A stretch of 64,000 nucleotides of DNA from Arcicella rigui (GTDB lineage: Bacteria > Bacteroidota > Bacteroidia > Cytophagales > Spirosomataceae), in NCBI RefSeq assembly GCF_034929435.1, contig NZ_JAYFUM010000021.1, forward strand, positions 62,001 to 126,000, read 5' to 3'. Below, one piece after another: positions 27,002 to 35,694 of this stretch (positions are counted from its first letter, which is position 1; each line of letters begins with the position of its first letter). The notes below the pieces were generated by a model, which made no database searches, had not been told where the DNA came from, and saw nothing but the letters and a program-made list of their open reading frames with translations. Position numbers and translations under genes: made by a program.

Positions 27002-28388
27002 CAAACAGCATACTATCAAACAATCTGTTACAATGTCGGGCGTAGGTTTGCATACTGGCGTTGTTGCCAATATGACGTTTTTACCTGCTCCACCTAACCA
27101 CGGGTACAAATTTCAGCGTGTAGATTTACCAAATCAGCCTATCGCTGATGCCGACGTAGATCACGTTGTAGATGTATCCAGAGGTACTACTATCGAACAC
27201 AATGGTGCAAGAATCAATACCGTAGAACACGTATTGGCGGCAATGGTAGGTTGTCAGATTGACAATGTTTTGATACAATTGGATGGACCAGAACCACCCA
27301 TTATGGACGGTAGTTCAATCAAGTTTGTTGAGGCGATTCTTGAAGTAGGTTTAGAAGAACAAGATGCTCATCGTAAATTCTTTGAAATTCCATCTGAAAT
27401 CAGATATAAAGATGCTGAAAGAGGGGTTGAATTAGCGGCTTTACCTTTGAATGATTATCGCCTAACGGCGATGGTTGACTATAATTCAAAGTTTTTGACA
27501 AGCCAGCACGCTAATCTAACTTCGATGAGTCAATTCAATGAAAGCTTTGCTAAATGCCGTACTTTCTGTTTTGTTCATGAATTAGAAGCACTTTATAAAG
27601 CTGATTTGATTAAAGGTGGCGATTTATCGAATGCAATCGTGATTGCTGACCGTGATTATTCAGAAGAAGAATTGAACCACTTAGCTATGGTTTTAGGAAA
27701 ACCAAAAGTAAGTGTTTCAAAAGAAAAAGGTATCTTGAATAATTTAGAATTATATTATAATAATGAAATGGCTCGCCATAAATTATTAGATATGATTGGA
27801 GATTTAGCCTTGGTTGGTCGCCCAATTAAAGCTCAGATTTTGGCAGCTCGTCCGGGTCATGCGGCAAACGTTGAGTTGGCGAAGAAAATCAAAAAATTGA
27901 TGTTGGAAACTGAGAAAAACAAAGTACCTCAGTACGATCCAAAACAACCTCCTATTTTTACTTTCGACCGTATCTATCAATTGTTACCTCACCGTTATCC
28001 TTTCCAAATGGTTGATAAAATCATTTATTTAGATGACCAAAGCGTAGTAGGTATCAAAAACGTTACGATGAACGAAAATTACTTTATGGGGCATTTTCCA
28101 AACAACCCCGTAATGCCAGGCGTAATGCAAGTAGAAGCGATGGCTCAAACAGGCGGAATTTTAGTACTTAGCTCTGTGCCAGACCCAGAAAACTATTGGC
28201 CATATTTAGTAGGTATCGAAAATTGTAGATTCAGAAAAAGCGTTGTTCCAGGCGATACAGTAGTCTTTAAATGTGACTTATTAGCTCCCATCCGTAGAGG
28301 AATTGCAAAAATGCACGGAGTAGCTTACGTTGGCGGACAAGTAGTATGCGAAGCTGATATGACAGCAAGTTTGGTAAGAAAGAGTTAA
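26994..28388 (+). CDS. lpxC-fabZ: Bifunctional UDP-3-O-acyl-GlcNAc deacetylase / 3-hydroxyacyl-ACP dehydratase
   Basis: 464 residues. The LpxC half (about 1-305) removes the acetyl group of UDP-3-O-acyl-GlcNAc, the committed step of lipid A synthesis; its zinc motifs are NTVEHVLAAM, MARHKLLDMIGDLAL and ARPGHAAN. The FabZ half (about 315-464) dehydrates 3-hydroxyacyl-ACP; it shows LLPHRYPFQMVDKI and GHFPNNPVMPGVMQVEAMAQTGG. The fusion is typical of Bacteroidota and places the branch-point competition for 3-hydroxyacyl-ACP in one polypeptide. Confidence 0.96.
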   Translation: MNNKQHTIKQSVTMSGVGLHTGVVANMTFLPAPPNHGYKFQRVDLPNQPIADADVDHVVDVSRGTTIEHNGARINTVEHVLAAMVGCQIDNVLIQLDGPEPPIMDGSSIKFVEAILEVGLEEQDAHRKFFEIPSEIRYKDAERGVELAALPLNDYRLTAMVDYNSKFLTSQHANLTSMSQFNESFAKCRTFCFVHELEALYKADLIKGGDLSNAIVIADRDYSEEELNHLAMVLGKPKVSVSKEKGILNNLELYYNNEMARHKLLDMIGDLALVGRPIKAQILAARPGHAANVELAKKIKKLMLETEKNKVPQYDPKQPPIFTFDRIYQLLPHRYPFQMVDKIIYLDDQSVVGIKNVTMNENYFMGHFPNNPVMPGVMQVEAMAQTGGILVLSSVPDPENYWPYLVGIENCRFRKSVVPGDTVVFKCDLLAPIRRGIAKMHGVAYVGGQVVCEADMTASLVRKS

Positions 28389-28393
28389 TTATC

Positions 28394-28474
28394 ACGAATA
28401 ATTATTATTGTTAGCATCAAAGAAAACATTTCTGTATTTTCGATAAAATATGATAATACATAATAATTATTCGT
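28394..28474. repeat. Long-spaced inverted repeat between lpxC-fabZ and lpxA
   Basis: A perfect 15-base repeat ACGAATAATTATTAT (28394-28408) returns inverted at 28460-28474 around a 51-base spacer. There is no T-run, so it is not an ordinary terminator. It could form a hairpin in the operon mRNA or be a relic of a small palindromic element. Confidence 0.55.
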
Positions 28475-28496
28475 TGTTATCTATTCATAAATTAAT

Positions 28497-29273
28497 ATGA
28501 CACAACCTTTAGCATACATACATCCCGAGGCCAAAATCGGTCAAAATGTGGTCGTTGACCCTTTTACCGTGATACATCACAATGTCGAAATTGGTGAAGG
28601 AAGTTGGATTGGCTCAAACGTAACAATTTTTCCCGGTGCAAGAATTGGTAAAAATTGTAGAATTTTTCCGGGTGCTGTAATTTCAGCAATTCCGCAAGAT
28701 TTGAAATTTCAAGGAGAAGAAACCTTGGCAATTGTTGGCGATAACACTACCATTCGTGAATGTGTAACGCTGAACAGAGGTACTGTTGATAAATATAAAA
28801 CTGAAGTCGGTAAAAACTGCTTAATTATGGCTTATTGCCATATCGCTCACGACTGTATCATCGGAAACAATGTTATCATTGCTAATAATGTACAAATGGC
28901 TGGCCATGTTGAAGTAGGCGACAATGCCCGATTCGGCGGTACAGCAGCAGTACACCAATTTGTAAAAATTGGTAAGCATGTAATGATTGCAGGTGGTGCT
29001 TTGGTTAGAAAAGACGTTCCTCCTTATACAAAGTCGGCTCGTGAGCCACTTAGTTATGTGGGCGTAAATTCTGTTGGACTAAAAAGAAGTGGTTTCTCTG
29101 ACGAACAAATTGCAAATATTCAAGAAGCATACAGATATGTTTATTTAAAAAACTTAAATACATCTGATGCCCTTAACCAAATTGAAACAAACCTTCCAGC
29201 TTCTGAAGAGCGTGATGAAATCTTAAACTTCATCAAGAACTCTGAAAGAGGTATCATGAAAGGTCTATCGTAA
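28497..29273 (+). CDS. lpxA: Acyl-ACP--UDP-N-acetylglucosamine O-acyltransferase
   Basis: 258 residues, close to E. coli LpxA (262). LpxA starts lipid A synthesis by acylating UDP-GlcNAc. Hexapeptide repeats fill residues 1-190. The catalytic His is in CHIAHDCIIG, and the C-terminal helical region begins near SVGLKRSGFSDEQI. It completes the lpxD-lpxC-fabZ-lpxA order usual in Bacteroidota; lpxB is not in the window. Confidence 0.96.
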   Translation: MTQPLAYIHPEAKIGQNVVVDPFTVIHHNVEIGEGSWIGSNVTIFPGARIGKNCRIFPGAVISAIPQDLKFQGEETLAIVGDNTTIRECVTLNRGTVDKYKTEVGKNCLIMAYCHIAHDCIIGNNVIIANNVQMAGHVEVGDNARFGGTAAVHQFVKIGKHVMIAGGALVRKDVPPYTKSAREPLSYVGVNSVGLKRSGFSDEQIANIQEAYRYVYLKNLNTSDALNQIETNLPASEERDEILNFIKNSERGIMKGLS

Positions 29274-29283
29274 AACATTAAAT

Positions 29284-29318
29284 TGTTGAGTATTAAGTTA
29301 AAATCTTAATACTCAACA
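29284..29318. repeat. Hairpin between lpxA and the ABC ATPase gene
   Basis: TGTTGAGTATTAAG and its complement (14 bases, 7-base loop) without a T-run after it. It may attenuate readthrough from the lpx genes, or is another member of the palindromic spacers of this window. Confidence 0.5.
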
Positions 29319-29336
29319 TCAATTGAAGAATCTATT

Positions 29337-29957
29337 TTGGAAATTGTAGCACAAAACCTCGGTAAAAAATTTAGAAATGAATGGATTTTCAGAAACTTCT
29401 CTCAGAATTTTCATGCTGGAGAATCCTACACTTTTACTGGAGCAAACGGTAGTGGAAAATCTACACTGCTACAAGTACTTTCTGGATTTATGCCACATTC
29501 AGAAGGAAATCTCACTTATCAAACCAATCATCAAAGTATAGAAATTGATAACTTCTACAAACATATTACCATTGCAGCTCCTTACTTAGAACTCATCGAA
29601 GACTTTACGCTTGCTGAATTACTGCAATTTCATCTCAAATTCAAGCCTTTCAAAAATCAACTCTCAGTACAGGATTTCATTGAATTTATAGAATTACCAC
29701 AAGCAAAAAATAAAGAAATTAAGTTTTTCTCTTCTGGAATGAAACAAAGAGTAAAACTTGGACTTGCTTTTTTGTCGGACTGCGAAATATTAATGTTAGA
29801 CGAACCAACGTCGAATCTTGATGCTACTGCTACCAATTGGTACTTAGAAAACGTTCAAAAGCATTCAGTAAATCGTATGTTGTTTATTTGCTCAAATCAA
29901 CCTTCTGAATATGAATTTTGTAAAAACATTTTCAATATTCATGATTTCAAACCCTAA
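29337..29957 (+). CDS. ABC transporter ATP-binding protein (orphan, TTG start)
   Basis: 206 residues. Walker A is GANGSGKST, the signature motif is FSSGMKQRVKLG, Walker B is CEILMLDEPTSNLD, and a switch His is not obvious at the expected C-terminal place (MLFICSNQP). The length equals a lone nucleotide-binding domain of the CcmA/heme or multidrug-export type. The start is TTG 29337; the next residues (EIVAQNLGKKF) are a normal N-terminus. No permease gene lies nearby, so its partner is unknown. Confidence 0.82.
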   Translation: MEIVAQNLGKKFRNEWIFRNFSQNFHAGESYTFTGANGSGKSTLLQVLSGFMPHSEGNLTYQTNHQSIEIDNFYKHITIAAPYLELIEDFTLAELLQFHLKFKPFKNQLSVQDFIEFIELPQAKNKEIKFFSSGMKQRVKLGLAFLSDCEILMLDEPTSNLDATATNWYLENVQKHSVNRMLFICSNQPSEYEFCKNIFNIHDFKP

Positions 29958-30068
29958 AAGCAGAAGTATTGATAAATATTTCTACCCAAGCGTATCCACA
30001 GATAAAAAAAAATTGTACTTTCACCTACACAAGCCTTTCTATTTCCTCAAGATTTATTTTCAAAAACC

Positions 30069-30458
30069 ATGTTGAACATTAATAAAATTCATCACATCGC
30101 TATCATTTGTGCTGATTACGCAGTTTCTAAAAAATTCTATACAGAAATTTTAGGCTTCAAAATCGAAAATGAAGTATTCAGAGCCGAACGAAATTCTTAT
30201 AAATTAGATTTATCCGTGAACGGACATTACCAAATTGAACTATTCTCATTTCCAAATCCTCCCTCTCGCCCTTCTCGCCCAGAAGCTTGCGGACTAAGAC
30301 ATTTGGCTTTTGAAGTAAACGACATCCAACAAACTCATCAATACTTGTCAGAAGCAAAGGTTGACTGTGAAGCCATCAGAATTGATGAATTTACAGATAA
30401 AAAATTCTTTTTCATTAGCGACCCCGACGACCTCCCGATAGAATTTTATGAAAAATAA
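30069..30458 (+). CDS. VOC-family (glyoxalase-like) protein
   Basis: 129 residues. Two beta-alpha-beta-beta-beta modules with metal-ligand positions of the vicinal-oxygen-chelate fold: IHHIAIICADY at the N-terminus, GLRHLAFEVND in the middle and DDLPIEFYEK at the C-terminus, close to SMU1112c/YaeR-like proteins. Substrate unknown. Confidence 0.85.
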   Translation: MLNINKIHHIAIICADYAVSKKFYTEILGFKIENEVFRAERNSYKLDLSVNGHYQIELFSFPNPPSRPSRPEACGLRHLAFEVNDIQQTHQYLSEAKVDCEAIRIDEFTDKKFFFISDPDDLPIEFYEK

Positions 30459-30575
30459 GTAAGTGGGCAGCATGAGCTTAAACTCTTATGAAATAACGGT
30501 AAAACGTAATCCTTAGATTGACATTCAGCACTCCTACTTAACAGCCCAAACAACTCAAAAATTGATACTTATACT

Positions 30576-31355
30576 ATGAAAAAGCTCATTTATCTATTCG
30601 CTTTTATTATTGCAATTAGCACAAATTCCCTGCAAGCCAAAACTTTCTTTAGTGATACTTTAAAATACAAGTACCAAACTTTTGAAAAACACAGTAAAAA
30701 TTGTGTGAAAATAGATTCTATATGTGCCGTTTTCAAAGTGAAGTATCCTGTTTTTGAAAACGCCGAATTCAATGCTACAATCCAAAAAGAAATGCTCAAA
30801 ATCTTTCAAGAAAACAATCAGGATGTTCAAAAACTGAAAAGTTTGGAGGAAGCGTCAAAAGTATTTTTGGGCGAATACGACCAAGGTATCAATGAACAAT
30901 TGAAAGATGGGACAGAGTTAAATCCAATCCCGTGGACAATGGAAACTACCACGCAAGTAGCCAAGCAAAAAGGAAAATACATTATGATTTCTATTTTCAC
31001 GGATTGGTTTACTGGTGGAGCTCATCCAGTGGGTATGAACTATAATTTAGCATACGAGGCTCAAACTTTGAAAAGAATAGCACTGAAAGATATTTTCAAA
31101 CAAGGCTACGAACCACGCCTTTTGAAAATGGCTGAAACGATTTTTAGAAAGCAAGAAAGCCTAAAATTATCGGATAAATTAGATGAAAGTAATGGTTACT
31201 TTTTCGAGAATGGGAAGTTCAAATTAAATGACAATTTCATTATTACAGATAAAAGTATTGATTTCTTTTATAATGTTTATGAAATTAAACCTTATGCAGC
31301 TGGGCCTACTCTTTTATCTATTCCATTGAGTCTGATTAAACCCTTATTAAAATAA
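30576..31355 (+). CDS. Secreted DUF3298/DUF4163-type protein
   Basis: 259 residues with a signal peptide (about 1-22, ending LQAK). The C-terminal half carries the features of the DUF3298 domain: FTGGAHPVGMNYNLAYEAQT and FFYNVYEIKPYAAGP. RsiV-type anti-sigma factors contain this domain and bind lysozyme, but here there is no membrane segment and no sigma factor. Role unknown. Confidence 0.75.
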   Translation: MKKLIYLFAFIIAISTNSLQAKTFFSDTLKYKYQTFEKHSKNCVKIDSICAVFKVKYPVFENAEFNATIQKEMLKIFQENNQDVQKLKSLEEASKVFLGEYDQGINEQLKDGTELNPIPWTMETTTQVAKQKGKYIMISIFTDWFTGGAHPVGMNYNLAYEAQTLKRIALKDIFKQGYEPRLLKMAETIFRKQESLKLSDKLDESNGYFFENGKFKLNDNFIITDKSIDFFYNVYEIKPYAAGPTLLSIPLSLIKPLLK

Positions 31356-31384
31356 AATGGTGCTATTCCGCCATAGCACCATTT
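31355..31384 (+). terminator. Terminator after the DUF3298 gene
   Basis: AAATGGTGCTAT pairs with ATAGCACCATTT. The T-run is short. Confidence 0.6.
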
Positions 31385-31532
31385 CGATAAAGGGGTAGAG
31401 GTAAGATGTAAAGAAAAAACTATTAATTTGCCAGTGGAGATGCTAAATAGGTGATGTATCTTTGAAATCTTAACATTTAAGATTTATGATATTCATCTTT
31501 TAATTTTTGTGGGTTAGCGTTGAAATAGATTT

Positions 31533-31643
31533 TTATCTGTTGACTTTTGAATGAAGTTTGTACTTTATTTCCATAACATCAAACAATAAATATAAACCTA
31601 AAGCAAAAAGACTAATTACTAAGATTAAAATGAAAATTGCCAT
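31533..31643 (-). CDS. Small single-span membrane peptide (36 residues, hypothetical)
   Basis: An ATG frame of 36 codons plus stop in a 404-base gap: MAIFILILVISLFALGLY..., one hydrophobic span of about 20 residues and a basic tail (YKLHSKVNR). The N-out/K-in charge pattern fits a real membrane peptide. An AAAAGAA stretch stands before the start. It is too short to rule out chance, and no relative could be searched. Confidence 0.45.
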   Translation of the reverse strand: MAIFILILVISLFALGLYLLFDVMEIKYKLHSKVNR

Positions 31644-31759
31644 TTCTTTTGTTTTTTACAATGCAAAATACGACAGTATTTTCCACATATTTTAGCGTAG
31701 AAATACCTGTTTTTTCGTAAATTTTGAAAAAATATCCTTATTATTTTAAATTATTAGAG

Positions 31760-32098
31760 ATGGAAACAATTTCTTGGCAAGATTTTGAAAAAGTAAAATT
31801 ACAAGCGGGTACAATTATAGATGTGCAGGACTTTCCGAAAGCAAAAAAACCTGCTTATCAATTAAAAATTGATTTAGGCGAAGAAATTGGCATTAAACAG
31901 TCTTCGGCACAGCTTACGAAACTATATTCAAAAGAAGATTTATTGGGCAGACAAGTAATTTGTGTAACGAATTTTCCTCCTCGTCAAATCGCTAATTTTT
32001 TTTCTGAAGTTTTAGTGACAGGTTTTATTTTGGAAGATGGCGAAGTAGTTTTAGCGGCTCTCGAACGCCCCGTTCCAAATGGAAGTAGATTAGCCTAA
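31760..32098 (+). CDS. csaA: CsaA-like tRNA-binding-fold protein
   Basis: 112 residues from ATG 31760; the TTG-started longer frame (31724) adds residues without family support. The whole protein is an EMAP-II-like OB-fold: ISWQDFEKVKLQAGTII, FPKAKKPAYQLKIDLG, IKQSSAQLTKLYSKEDLLGRQVICVTNFPPRQIANFFSEVLVTGF. CsaA is a homodimer with tRNA-binding and chaperone-like reports; its cellular task is not settled. Confidence 0.9.
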   Translation: METISWQDFEKVKLQAGTIIDVQDFPKAKKPAYQLKIDLGEEIGIKQSSAQLTKLYSKEDLLGRQVICVTNFPPRQIANFFSEVLVTGFILEDGEVVLAALERPVPNGSRLA

Positions 32099-32115
32099 AC
32101 AATTCATAATATTTT

Positions 32116-32123
32116 TATGTTTG
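32116..32123 (+). promoter_or_regulatory. Candidate -7 promoter element
   Basis: TATGTTTG fits TAnnTTTG, 63 bases before the small secreted-protein gene. No clear -33. Confidence 0.35.
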
Positions 32124-32185
32124 TGTAAATAAAGATTGATTCCTTTTGTAAATTGCAGAGTATTTAACCTCAACGCATCAAGAAC

Positions 32186-32506
32186 ATGAAAAAGCTTTTC
32201 GTCCTCTTTTTTTCAGTACTTATATTGATAACCTCATCAGGTTTTGGTCTGATTGGCTCATCTACGATTGTTCCTACGCAACTTCACCAAAAGGCCTCAA
32301 AGTCAGAGTCTGACAAAATGAAGAAAAATCAAAACGCAAATATCCAAGAAAAGAAAAATACCGAAAAAAATCAGCAAAATCAGGTAGCTCAATCACTGAT
32401 ACAATGGATTGCTGATGGCATAAAAAGTACTTTGGCTTCGATGGCTGAAGTTTTATCAAATGTTGGAAAAACGATTTTAACAAGTATCCTACACTTGTTT
32501 CATTGA
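32186..32506 (+). CDS. Small secreted protein of unknown function
   Basis: 106 residues. A signal peptide (about 1-22), then a polar K/N/Q/E-rich stretch (about 35-70, unstructured or coiled) and a C-terminal amphipathic or hydrophobic tail (about 70-106, SLIQWIADGIKSTLASMAEVL then VGKTILTSILHLFH). No known domain is recognised. The tail could contact a membrane. Confidence 0.6.
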   Translation: MKKLFVLFFSVLILITSSGFGLIGSSTIVPTQLHQKASKSESDKMKKNQNANIQEKKNTEKNQQNQVAQSLIQWIADGIKSTLASMAEVLSNVGKTILTSILHLFH

Positions 32507-32553
32507 TTTTGCTCCCAGAACCTTCTGAAAAAAGCTTTGTAGCTTTTATATTC

Positions 32554-32988
32554 ATGAAAATATTGATTACTACCAAAGTAAATCAGAGCCTTCCCAAAGT
32601 ATGGGAAGGCTTTAATTTGGAATTATTTAAGGTACTCTCCCCTCCTTTCCCACCTGTTGAAATCAAAGAATTTGGAGGCTGTATGAAAGGCGATAAAGTA
32701 CATCTCAGACTAAATTTCATACTTTTCAAGCAAGATTGGATTTCGGACATTATCGAACAAGAAAGTAGTGAAAACACTATTTATTTTATCGACAAAGGCA
32801 CTACTTTACCTTTTTTTCTAAAATTATGGCATCATAAACATTGTTTGATTCGTAGTGAAAACGGAACGATAATTCAAGATGATATAGATTTCAAAACGCC
32901 CTTTATTCTAACTGACTTTTTGATGTATCCATTGATGTATCTTCAATTTTTATATAGAAAACCCATTTACAAACGTATTTTTCAATAA
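32554..32988 (+). CDS. SRPBCC-like (START-fold) protein
   Basis: 144 residues from ATG 32554; the longer frame starting at 32503 overlaps the previous gene's end and is unlikely. MKILITTKVNQSLPKVWEGFN at the N-terminus and the alternating strands with HHKHCLI and DDIDFKTPF fit the SRPBCC/ligand-binding helix-grip fold. It ends with a hydrophobic helix (LTDFLMYPLMYLQFLY). Ligand unknown. Confidence 0.7.
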   Translation: MKILITTKVNQSLPKVWEGFNLELFKVLSPPFPPVEIKEFGGCMKGDKVHLRLNFILFKQDWISDIIEQESSENTIYFIDKGTTLPFFLKLWHHKHCLIRSENGTIIQDDIDFKTPFILTDFLMYPLMYLQFLYRKPIYKRIFQ

Positions 32989-32991
32989 AGC

Positions 32992-33027
32992 AAAAACCGC
33001 TCTCATTTGCAAAGAGCGGTTTTTTTG
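32992..33027 (+). terminator. Terminator
   Basis: AAAAACCGCTCT pairs with AGAGCGGTTTTT, followed by Ts. Confidence 0.88.
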
Positions 33028-33107
33028 TGTTAATTCGTTTTAGAAAAACCCATTTAAAGAGATAGAATTGTATTTCTATACATTCCAGACTAATCAAACA
33101 AACTAAA

Positions 33108-34346
33108 ATGTCAATGAAGCTAACCATTACGACTAAAATTATTATCGGTTTTATCATCGGAATAATTGTTGGACAAATTATGCACACTCAACTGAGTGAA
33201 ACACAAATAGCCGATGCCAGCAAAAACATTAAATTATTAGGCGACATCTTTCTTAGAAGTATTCACTTAATCGTTGGTCCACTGATTTTTTGTACATTAT
33301 CCGTTGGTGTAGCAAAATTGGGCGACTTCCGTTTAGTGGGTAGAATCGGACTAAAAACTTTGGCGTACTTCTATTTTGCCACTATTTTATCGCTTGTGGT
33401 TGGTTTACTCTTCGTAAATATAACTCGTCCGGGAGAGTTTGGTACTTGGAAATTGCCAGCCGCTGGGGTTGAAACGGGTGTGGCAACAAAATCTTTAAAA
33501 ACTTTCAAAGACTTTTTATTCGAGCTTTTTCCAGATAATATCATCCAAGTTTTTGCTGAAAACAAAACGCTGGGCATCATTATGTTTTCTATTGTTTTCG
33601 GTATTGCTTTGGCAACAATGGGCGAACACGGAAAGAAAATTTCAAAAGGAATAGACTGGATTGGCGAAGCAATTTTTAAAATTGTAGCTTATATCATGCT
33701 TTTAGCTCCATTTGCTGTTTTTGCCTCAATGACCAATGTGATTGCTCAAAATGGCTTAGGTGTTTTGGTATCTTATGCTTATTTAATTGTTTGCTTTTTC
33801 GCCGCTTTATTATTCTTCATTTTTGTAGTACTCTGGTTGATTTGCTTCGCTTTGAAAATCCCTTACTGGCGTTTGATGGCTGCCATGAAAGACGCTATTT
33901 TACTTTCATTCAGTACGGCAAGCTCTGAGGCTTCAATGCCAAAACAAATTGAATCTTTAAAAGGATTAGGTATCAGTGAAAGAATCATCGGTTTTGTACT
34001 GCCATTGGGTTATAGTTTCAATCTTGATGGCTCGATGATGTACATGACTTTTGCTACTGGTTTTATTGCTCAGGCTTACGGAATGCCTTTGAACATCGAC
34101 CAACAAATTACGATGTTATTAACTCTCTTGTTGGCAAGTAAAGGTATTGCTGGTGTACCACGAGCAAGTTTGGTGGTTATTATGGGAACAATGACGCTCT
34201 TTGGGCTTCCTCAAGAAGGTTTGGTACTTCTTTTGGGCGTTGACCCTTTCTTGGATATGGGGCGTTCGGCAACTTCTGTTGTGGGAAATGCTGTGGCTAC
34301 GGTAGTAGTTAGTAAATGGGAAGGAGAAAAACTTTCAGTGGAATAA
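33108..34346 (+). CDS. Dicarboxylate/amino acid:cation symporter (DAACS family)
   Basis: 412 residues with the eight-span plus hairpin-loop plan of GltP/DctA. Motifs: FSTASSEASMPKQIESLKGLG (first re-entrant loop, family SSxATLP), YSFNLDGSMMYMTFA (NMDGT-like; binds cation and substrate) and the final GRSATSVVGNAVATVVVSKWEG. It imports glutamate/aspartate or C4-dicarboxylates with Na+ or H+; substrate not resolvable. Confidence 0.93.
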   Translation: MSMKLTITTKIIIGFIIGIIVGQIMHTQLSETQIADASKNIKLLGDIFLRSIHLIVGPLIFCTLSVGVAKLGDFRLVGRIGLKTLAYFYFATILSLVVGLLFVNITRPGEFGTWKLPAAGVETGVATKSLKTFKDFLFELFPDNIIQVFAENKTLGIIMFSIVFGIALATMGEHGKKISKGIDWIGEAIFKIVAYIMLLAPFAVFASMTNVIAQNGLGVLVSYAYLIVCFFAALLFFIFVVLWLICFALKIPYWRLMAAMKDAILLSFSTASSEASMPKQIESLKGLGISERIIGFVLPLGYSFNLDGSMMYMTFATGFIAQAYGMPLNIDQQITMLLTLLLASKGIAGVPRASLVVIMGTMTLFGLPQEGLVLLLGVDPFLDMGRSATSVVGNAVATVVVSKWEGEKLSVE

Positions 34347-34369
34347 CTTTCAATAAAAATCATCACTAA

Positions 34370-34403
34370 AAAAGTCCCACAAAATTGGTTTTGTGGGACT
34401 TTT
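34370..34403. terminator. Bidirectional terminator
   Basis: AAAAGTCCCACAAAA pairs with its complement, between two convergent genes, with A- and T-runs on both sides. Confidence 0.88.
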
Positions 34404-34407
34404 CATT

Positions 34408-35628
34408 TTACACAATCTCAATATTTGCGGCTCGTTTGGCTGGGAAATATGATGCCATTAAAGTAATAATAACAACAACTATGGCTGTGAAAAGAAAATC
34501 TAAGAATTGCATTTTTACAGGATAAGCGTCTATCATTGCCCCTACAATTCCCATTGAAATAAAACCAAAAGTTTGTTGTAACCAACAAAGTGTAAAGCCT
34601 AAGAGTAAACCTATGATTGCTCCTGTAAAAGCTACGATTGCCCCTTCTAACAAGAAAATCTTCTGAATTACTATGGTATCAGCCCCCATCGCATAGAGTG
34701 TTTTCACATCTTCTTTCTTTTCAATGGCTAACATAGATAAAGAAAAGAAAATATTAAAACTGGCAATGCCAATAATAAAACTAAGGGTTAGGAAAACAAA
34801 TAGTTTTTCAATTTTTATGGCTCTCAGTAAACTGGCGTGCTGTTCATCTTGATTTTGAACGATAAAATTTTGTCCCAAAATCCGTTTTACAGCTTCTTGA
34901 ATATCCGCTGCATTGGCTTGGTTAGTTACTTTTATTTCTAAAGAAGTACGCTGATTTTGAAAATTCAATAAATTCTGTGCAAAAGAAAGCGGTGCAAAAA
35001 TATAATTGTCATCATACTGCTGCTCAATTGAAAATACACCCGTTGGATTCAGACTCAGTTTATTGAACGCATCTGTTGCATACAAATCAAGTGTTTTTGA
35101 ATTGGTGTTTCGTGGATACCAAACATCTAAAGGCGTAAAAAAAGCTTCAATGTCAATATTCAATTTAACGGCAACGCCCGCCCCTACAATGGCATTGGCT
35201 ACTCCGTTTTCGTGAAGGATGGGTTTGCCATCAATCATCATTTCTTTCAAACGATTTTGCTTTAAAAAATTATCATCAACGCCTTTGAGGTTTACCACCA
35301 TTTGGGCATCACGATAGCGAAGCAATACGTTTTCTTCAATGACTTGCGTGATACTTCCTACGCCTTCTACTTTTTGTATTTTCTGAACAAGTGAGGGAGG
35401 GCATTCAAAGTACTTACCTTTGGCTGGACTCACTTTGAGGTCGGCATCAAAACTTTTGTAGAGTCCTCTTTGAAAATCTTCCAAACCATTAAACACCGAC
35501 AAAACCACAACCAATGCCATTGTTCCCACGCCTACTCCCAACATCGAAATCATCGAAATCAAGGAAATAAAGGAGGTTTTTTTGCGTGCAAAAAAATATC
35601 GTTTAGCAATAAAGAAGGGAAAATTCAT
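34408..35628 (-). CDS. LolC/LolE-type ABC transporter permease
   Basis: 406 residues. One N-terminal membrane span (about 20-45), a large periplasmic domain (about 50-265), then three spans (about 275-400): the MacB/FtsX layout of lipoprotein-release permeases. The start FPFFIAKRYFFARKKTSFISLISMISMLGVGVG is characteristic. Together with the LolA-like carrier (1763-2398) it suggests the inner-membrane lipoprotein export route. The ATPase partner is not adjacent. Confidence 0.87.
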   Translation of the reverse strand: MNFPFFIAKRYFFARKKTSFISLISMISMLGVGVGTMALVVVLSVFNGLEDFQRGLYKSFDADLKVSPAKGKYFECPPSLVQKIQKVEGVGSITQVIEENVLLRYRDAQMVVNLKGVDDNFLKQNRLKEMMIDGKPILHENGVANAIVGAGVAVKLNIDIEAFFTPLDVWYPRNTNSKTLDLYATDAFNKLSLNPTGVFSIEQQYDDNYIFAPLSFAQNLLNFQNQRTSLEIKVTNQANAADIQEAVKRILGQNFIVQNQDEQHASLLRAIKIEKLFVFLTLSFIIGIASFNIFFSLSMLAIEKKEDVKTLYAMGADTIVIQKIFLLEGAIVAFTGAIIGLLLGFTLCWLQQTFGFISMGIVGAMIDAYPVKMQFLDFLFTAIVVVIITLMASYFPAKRAANIEIV

Positions 35629-35640
35629 CTGCGTTTTTCA

Positions 35641-35688
35641 GTGATTGGCGATTGGTAATTAGCACTGATTTTACTAATTACCAATCAC
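35641..35688. repeat. Short palindromic spacer between rbfA and the permease gene
   Basis: GATTGGTAATTAG (35650-35662) pairs with CTAATTACCAATC (35674-35686). A second GTGATTGG copy lies just before the left arm, so two pairings are possible. No T-run. Confidence 0.55.
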
Positions 35689-35694
35689 AAAAAA

